Positions 23,610-26,601 of a stretch of DNA of 26,601 nucleotides are shown in pieces. The notes below the pieces were generated by a model. The model did no database searches, was not told the DNA's origin, and saw nothing but the letters and a program-made list of their open reading frames with translations. A program made the position numbers and the translations under genes. The stretch comes from DATLFA01 sp039934635. GTDB taxonomy: Bacteria; Actinomycetota; Acidimicrobiia; Acidimicrobiales; WLNW01. The DNA is taken from the NCBI GenBank assembly GCA_039934635.1, contig JBDTLT010000055.1, forward strand, positions 1 to 26,601, in the 5' to 3' direction. Position 1 is the first letter of the stretch. The number at the start of each line of letters is the position of its first letter.

Positions 23610-23634
23610 TAGCCTCACGACGAAACGAGGGGAG
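23610..23634 (+). promoter_or_regulatory. Putative -10 and ribosome binding site for the amidohydrolase
   Basis: TAGCCT (23610-23615) is a TANNNT hexamer, and GAGGGGAG (23627-23634) lies 4 bases before ATG 23639. Unlike the leaderless-looking genes nearby, this one would have a short leader with a strong Shine-Dalgarno. Confidence 0.45.
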
Positions 23635-23638
23635 CGCA

Positions 23639-25351
23639 ATGGCGTACGACTTGGTAGTCCGCAACGGCACGGTGATCGACGGGTCGGGCGCACCGGCATA
23701 CCGGGCCGACGTCGGCGTCATCGGCGACACCATTGCGGCCATCGGGCGTATCCGCGAGCGCGGCATCGACGAGGTCGACGCCGAGGGTCACATCGTCGCG
23801 CCCGGCTTCATCGACGGGCACACGCACATGGACGCCCAGATCTGTTGGGACCCGCTCGGCACCTGCTCGTCGTGGCACGGGGTGAGCACGGTCGTCATGG
23901 GCAATTGCGGCTTCACGGTCGCGCCGTGTCGCAGTTCCGAAAAATACCTGGCGATCCGCAGCCTCGAGCGCGCCGAAGACATTTCGGGCGCGGCCATGGA
24001 GGCCGGCATCGACTGGCGGTGGGAGACGTTCTCGCAGTACTTCGACGTGGTCGAGGCGCTGCCCAAGGGCATCAACTACTCGGGCTACATCGGGCACTCC
24101 GCGCTGCGCTCCTATGTGATGGGTGAGCGATCCTTCGAGCAGGCGGGCACCGACGACGATCTCGCCGCCATGCAAGCCGAGTTGCGCAGTGCCTTGCACG
24201 CGGGCGCCATCGGCTTTTCGACGTCTCGTTCGCACAACCACGCCACCTCCGACGACAAGCCGGTGGCCTCGCGACTCGCGTCGTGGGACGAAGTGCGCCT
24301 GCTCGTCAACACGATGGGCGAGTTGGGCACGGGCGTGTTCGAGTTGGCGCAAGAGCACTACACCGACGCCGAGCCGCGTCGTGAGTACTACGAGCGGCTA
24401 CAGGCGCTCACCATCGAGTCAGGTCGTCCGACCACGTTCGTCGTGGGTGCGGCCGGGCCTGACTCGTCGGTATGGCGCCAGATGATCGGCGTCGTCGAAG
24501 ACACCGTGGCCAAGGGTGGGCGCATGTTCGCGCAAGTGCACGCTCGCCAGTTCATGTCGATCATGGGGTTCAAAGTCGCGCTGCCCTTCGATCGCCTACC
24601 CACGTGGCAGTCGATGCGTAGCCAACCGCTCGAGCAGCAGCGCGCGTCGCTGCTCGATCCCGCCATGCGGCGCGCGCTCGTCGACGAGGCGATGCACGGT
24701 CCGTATCGCGATGGCATCGGCTCTGAGGTGCGTCCACCGGTGTGGGACATGATGTTCCTCGCCGAGACCGACCTTCCGCCGTATCGCTCCCTGGCGCAAG
24801 TTGCCGCCGAGCAGAACACCACGCCCGTCGACGTCATCATCGATCTGTCGCTCGCACGCGACTTCGAGCTCTACTTCATGCAACCGTTCGCCAACCACGA
24901 TCTCGACGCGGTGCTCGAGCTGATGCGTCATCCGTCGAGCGTGATCGCCGTTTCCGATTCCGGCGCCCATGTGTCCCAGATCATCGACGCGTCGATCCCC
25001 ACGCACGTGCTGGCCTACTGGACCCGCCAACAGGGTGCGTTCACGTGGGAGCAGGCCGTGCGCATGTTGACCTTCGATCCAGCCCGCCTCTGGGGGTTCT
25101 CCGACCGCGGCCTCGTGCGCGAAGGCTTTCGGGCCGATCTCGCGGTGTTCGACCCGCTGCGCGTCAGTCCTGGTCTGCCGACATCGGCCGTCGACCTCCC
25201 CGGCGGGGCCAAGCGTCTCAAGCAAAAGGCCACCGGCATGTTGGCCCTGGTCGTCAACGGCGGCGTGCTCATGCGCGACAACGAGCACACCGGTGCGCTG
25301 CCCGGCCGACTCCTCAGGGGGCCTTTGGCTGCCCGCCGCAGCGTTTCATAG
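23639..25351 (+). CDS. N-acyl-D-amino-acid deacylase family amidohydrolase
   Basis: 570 residues of the D-aminoacylase branch of the amidohydrolase superfamily. Seen: the N-terminal beta-sandwich start YDLVVRNGTVIDGSGAPAY; the metal-binding HxH in PGFIDGHTHMD (His61, His63); the Cys metal ligand in VMGNCGFTVAP (Cys90), typical of D-aminoacylases; and SDSGAH with the catalytic Asp440. The C-terminal region has ADLAVFDP and VVNGGVLMRDN. The enzyme would hydrolyse an N-acyl amide, perhaps an N-acyl-D-amino acid, but relatives act on other amides, so the substrate is open. ATG 23639 has a strong ribosome binding site; the upstream extension overlaps the small gene and is discarded. Confidence 0.88.
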   Translation: MAYDLVVRNGTVIDGSGAPAYRADVGVIGDTIAAIGRIRERGIDEVDAEGHIVAPGFIDGHTHMDAQICWDPLGTCSSWHGVSTVVMGNCGFTVAPCRSSEKYLAIRSLERAEDISGAAMEAGIDWRWETFSQYFDVVEALPKGINYSGYIGHSALRSYVMGERSFEQAGTDDDLAAMQAELRSALHAGAIGFSTSRSHNHATSDDKPVASRLASWDEVRLLVNTMGELGTGVFELAQEHYTDAEPRREYYERLQALTIESGRPTTFVVGAAGPDSSVWRQMIGVVEDTVAKGGRMFAQVHARQFMSIMGFKVALPFDRLPTWQSMRSQPLEQQRASLLDPAMRRALVDEAMHGPYRDGIGSEVRPPVWDMMFLAETDLPPYRSLAQVAAEQNTTPVDVIIDLSLARDFELYFMQPFANHDLDAVLELMRHPSSVIAVSDSGAHVSQIIDASIPTHVLAYWTRQQGAFTWEQAVRMLTFDPARLWGFSDRGLVREGFRADLAVFDPLRVSPGLPTSAVDLPGGAKRLKQKATGMLALVVNGGVLMRDNEHTGALPGRLLRGPLAARRSVS

Positions 25352-25570
25352 CATCTCTCCCGGGTACATCTGGGCCGAACGGACCCTCACGTCTGTGCAT
25401 CGCGAGGGATAGCATGCGCACATTCGACAACCGTAAGGAATACGAAGTAGGGCGACGTACCAGAAGGTATTGTCGTTGACCTGGCATCTAGTGCAGCCAA
25501 ACCTGCGAGCAGGTGAGGCGATGTCAGGTCCTTGCGCTTCGTGCGACAAACGTTCCTAAAAGGAGCTCCC
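25352..25570. other. Non-coding gap before the surface protein gene
   Basis: A 219-base stretch with no convincing gene and more A/T than its surroundings. Possible promoter pieces for the downstream gene are TAGCAT (25408-25413) and TTGACC (about 25475); neither has a clear partner at standard spacing. AAAGGAG just before 25566 is the ribosome binding site of the next gene. No terminator hairpin with a T tract was found after the amidohydrolase. Confidence 0.4.
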
Positions 25571-26290
25571 GTGTTAGGCAAGAATCGGCGTGCCAAGTTC
25601 GCAGCGTTCGGGGCGCTGGTTACTTTGGGCTTCATCATCTTCCAGGGCGTCGGCGATGCACACAATCCCGAGATTGCGGCCAAGGCCGAGTGCATAGTTC
25701 CGACTGACCAGGCGCTCATCACCATCGACGTGCACTCGTGGAACACCGATCTCGGTGATGACCATCGCACCAACGATGTCGTGTTGACGGTTACCGCGTC
25801 GGGCTACAACCAGACGTTCAACAACGCGTTCAACCAGGGCAACAACTTCGCGTTCACGCAGAAGATCCAGGTTCCGGCCGACGGCAAGACCTATACGGCG
25901 ACCGCCACGACCGATGACTCTTGGGGCCCGAACAACGACATCATCATCCCGATCGGCCCCCAGTCCCGCTCGGTCGAGGTGACCGTGCCGCAGCCCTGCC
26001 TGCCGACAACGACGACCACCGCGCCGACGACCACTGTTGCGCCGACCACCGCTCCTTCGACGACCGTTGCTCCCACGACCGCTGCCCCCACCACGATTCC
26101 GGTGAGCGTGCAGGGCATCGTTGAGACCGCACCGACGACGGCGCCGCCGGCGACAGTGGGTACTGCGGTGCAAGGCGTCGTCTTGGCCCGCACTGGCACC
26201 AACGCCATGCCGCTGGTCATCGGTGGTGTGGTGCTCGTGTTGCTCGGTACTGCTGTCGAGCTCAGCGCTCGCCGCCGCCGTAGCGCCTGA
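25571..26290 (+). CDS. Secreted cell-surface protein with LAxTG sortase sorting signal
   Basis: 239 residues, of no family I can name. A basic start (GKNRRAK) and hydrophobic run form a signal peptide, likely cut after GVGDA. About 35-150 is a soluble beta-rich-looking domain with two Cys near its ends (AEC and QPC), which may form a disulfide. A Thr/Pro/Ala-rich linker follows (about 150-185), probably stretched and perhaps glycosylated. The C terminus is a sorting signal: LARTG (205-209), a hydrophobic segment, then ARRRRSA. LAxTG is the motif of class E sortases of high-GC actinobacteria. GTG 25571 follows AAAGGAG by 5 bases; an earlier TTG/ATG frame lacks such support. Confidence 0.82.
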   Translation: MLGKNRRAKFAAFGALVTLGFIIFQGVGDAHNPEIAAKAECIVPTDQALITIDVHSWNTDLGDDHRTNDVVLTVTASGYNQTFNNAFNQGNNFAFTQKIQVPADGKTYTATATTDDSWGPNNDIIIPIGPQSRSVEVTVPQPCLPTTTTTAPTTTVAPTTAPSTTVAPTTAAPTTIPVSVQGIVETAPTTAPPATVGTAVQGVVLARTGTNAMPLVIGGVVLVLLGTAVELSARRRRSA

Positions 26291-26313
26291 CCCCACCCTC
26301 CAACCACTACGGT

Positions 26314-26336
26314 GGGCGCGCCGACCGTGCGCGCCC
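26314..26336. repeat. Perfect GC stem-loop overlapping the tRNA 5' end
   Basis: GGGCGCGC (26314-26321) and GCGCGCCC (26329-26336) form an 8-bp perfect stem with a 7-base loop. The second arm includes the first four bases of the tRNA. There is no T tract after it, so it is not a standard terminator. Confidence 0.55.
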
Positions 26337-26416
26337 GGGTGGCGGAACTGGTAGACGCAGAGGGCTTAAACCCCTTGGTCCGCAAGGGCTTGCGGGTTCG
26401 AATCCCGCCCCGGGCA
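26333..26416 (+). tRNA. tRNA-Leu, anticodon UAA
   Basis: 84 bases that fold as a class II tRNA. The acceptor stem is GCCCGGG (26333-26339) with CCCGGGC (26409-26415) and discriminator A (26416). The anticodon loop CTTAAAC (26365-26371) has anticodon TAA at 26367-26369. The long variable arm is GTCC GCAA GGGC. The T arm is GCGGG TTCGAAT CCCGC. The 3' CCA is not encoded. It reads UUA codons, which are rare in this GC-rich DNA but present in mfd, coxD, the aminotransferase and the acetyltransferase gene. Confidence 0.96.
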
Positions 26417-26476
26417 CGGCGCTGACCTGCAGTTTCGTGCTCCCATGAACATCGCCCGCCAAGGCCAAAAAGCCCG

Positions 26477-26505
26477 TTGCTAACGGATTGCTAACGGATC
26501 CGTTA
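26477..26505. repeat. Tandem direct repeat and 14-bp palindrome before the integrase gene
   Basis: TTGCTAACGGAT occurs at 26477-26488 and again at 26488-26499 (period 11, about one helical turn). The second copy runs into the perfect palindrome TAACGGATCCGTTA (26492-26505). The palindrome overlaps the putative integrase -10. This layout suits binding of a repressor, excisionase or the integrase itself. Confidence 0.6.
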
Positions 26506-26509
26506 ACGT
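26504..26509 (+). promoter_or_regulatory. Putative -10 element for the integrase gene
   Basis: TAACGT (TANNNT) ends 7 bases before ATG 26517, with no Shine-Dalgarno between. It overlaps the end of the 14-bp palindrome, so a protein bound there would block transcription. Confidence 0.45.
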
Positions 26510-26516
26510 CGCCGGT

Positions 26517-26601
26517 ATGCGAGGCCACGTCCGCAAGCGCGGATCAACATGGGCGTACTGGATCGACGCCGGCCGTGACCTGGCCACCGACCGTCGTATC
26601 C
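26517..26601 (+). CDS. Probable tyrosine site-specific integrase, N-terminal fragment (runs off the window)
   Basis: Only 28 codons are present. The sequence MRGHVRKRGSTWAYWIDAGR followed by DLATDRRI matches the start of the N-terminal arm-type/SAM-like DNA-binding region of many actinobacterial phage and ICE tyrosine integrases, which open with a KRG-x-W-x-hydrophobic pattern and a D-x-x-T-x-RR turn. The catalytic domain lies outside the window. Its place 100 bases after a tRNA 3' end and in the same direction is the usual position for an integrase of an element inserted into that tRNA. Assignment rests on pattern and context. Confidence 0.65.
   Translation, partial: MRGHVRKRGSTWAYWIDAGRDLATDRRI

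Noticed and set aside
26005..26100. Thr/Pro-coding repeat as a tandem DNA repeat array
   Set aside because: The codons vary and no fixed period is kept; it is a low-complexity protein linker.
26460..26480. A terminator from GGCC and AAAAAGCC near the tRNA
   Set aside because: The stem is only 3-4 bp and has no T tract.
26307..26528. A 73-residue open frame on the minus strand across the tRNA
   Set aside because: It reads the complement of tRNA-Leu; GAGFEPASPCGPRG-type peptides are well-known false translations of tRNA genes.

Overview
The window is GC-rich, densely coded chromosomal DNA from a high-GC actinobacterium. The gene order pth, mfd, mazG, eno, ftsB-like, DUF501, ppx is the one found in Actinobacteria (compare the mfd-mazG-eno-ppx2 region of Mycobacterium). 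The many GTG starts, four-base GTGA stop/start overlaps and apparently leaderless starts fit this. An Acidimicrobiia-type lineage (Ilumatobacter-like) is my guess from the overall flavour, not something proved here.

Positions 3-8726 are a housekeeping block on the + strand: ribosomal protein L25, peptidyl-tRNA hydrolase, the Mfd transcription-repair coupling factor, a lipoprotein PpiC-type prolyl isomerase, a two-domain MazG, enolase and an FtsB/DivIC-like division protein. Positions 17014-18404 continue that block with the DUF501 protein and a Ppx/GppA phosphatase.

Between these halves (8811-17017) sits a complete molybdenum hydroxylase cluster of the aerobic CO dehydrogenase type: coxL, coxS, coxM, then the maturation genes coxD (MoxR AAA+ ATPase), coxE (VWA), two XdhC-family genes, a MocA-like nucleotidyltransferase and coxG. 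CoxL carries AYRGAGR, the form II signature, so the true substrate is uncertain. The cluster is joined to the conserved DUF501 gene by a GTGA overlap, so it appears to have been built into the housekeeping operon. A short hairpin-forming repeat lies inside the cluster twice and again at the 3' end of ppx.

Positions 18416-25351 hold a class V aminotransferase and a GNAT acetyltransferase (+ strand), then convergently a crotonase-family protein and a PD-(D/E)XK nuclease with iron-sulfur cysteines (- strand). Divergent from these are an MFS transporter, a small unknown protein and an N-acyl-D-amino-acid deacylase-type amidohydrolase (+ strand).

Positions 25352-26601 hold a secreted, Thr/Pro-rich protein with an LAxTG sortase motif, a tRNA-Leu(UAA), and the first 28 codons of what looks like a tyrosine integrase. 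This suggests that the right edge of the window enters an integrative element inserted at the tRNA gene. A 14-bp palindrome and an 11-bp-period direct repeat overlap the putative integrase promoter.

A feature seen across the window is a TANNNT hexamer 6-8 nt before the start codon of at least seven genes, the arrangement expected for leaderless mRNAs. No CRISPR array, rRNA gene, insertion sequence or known riboswitch was recognised.
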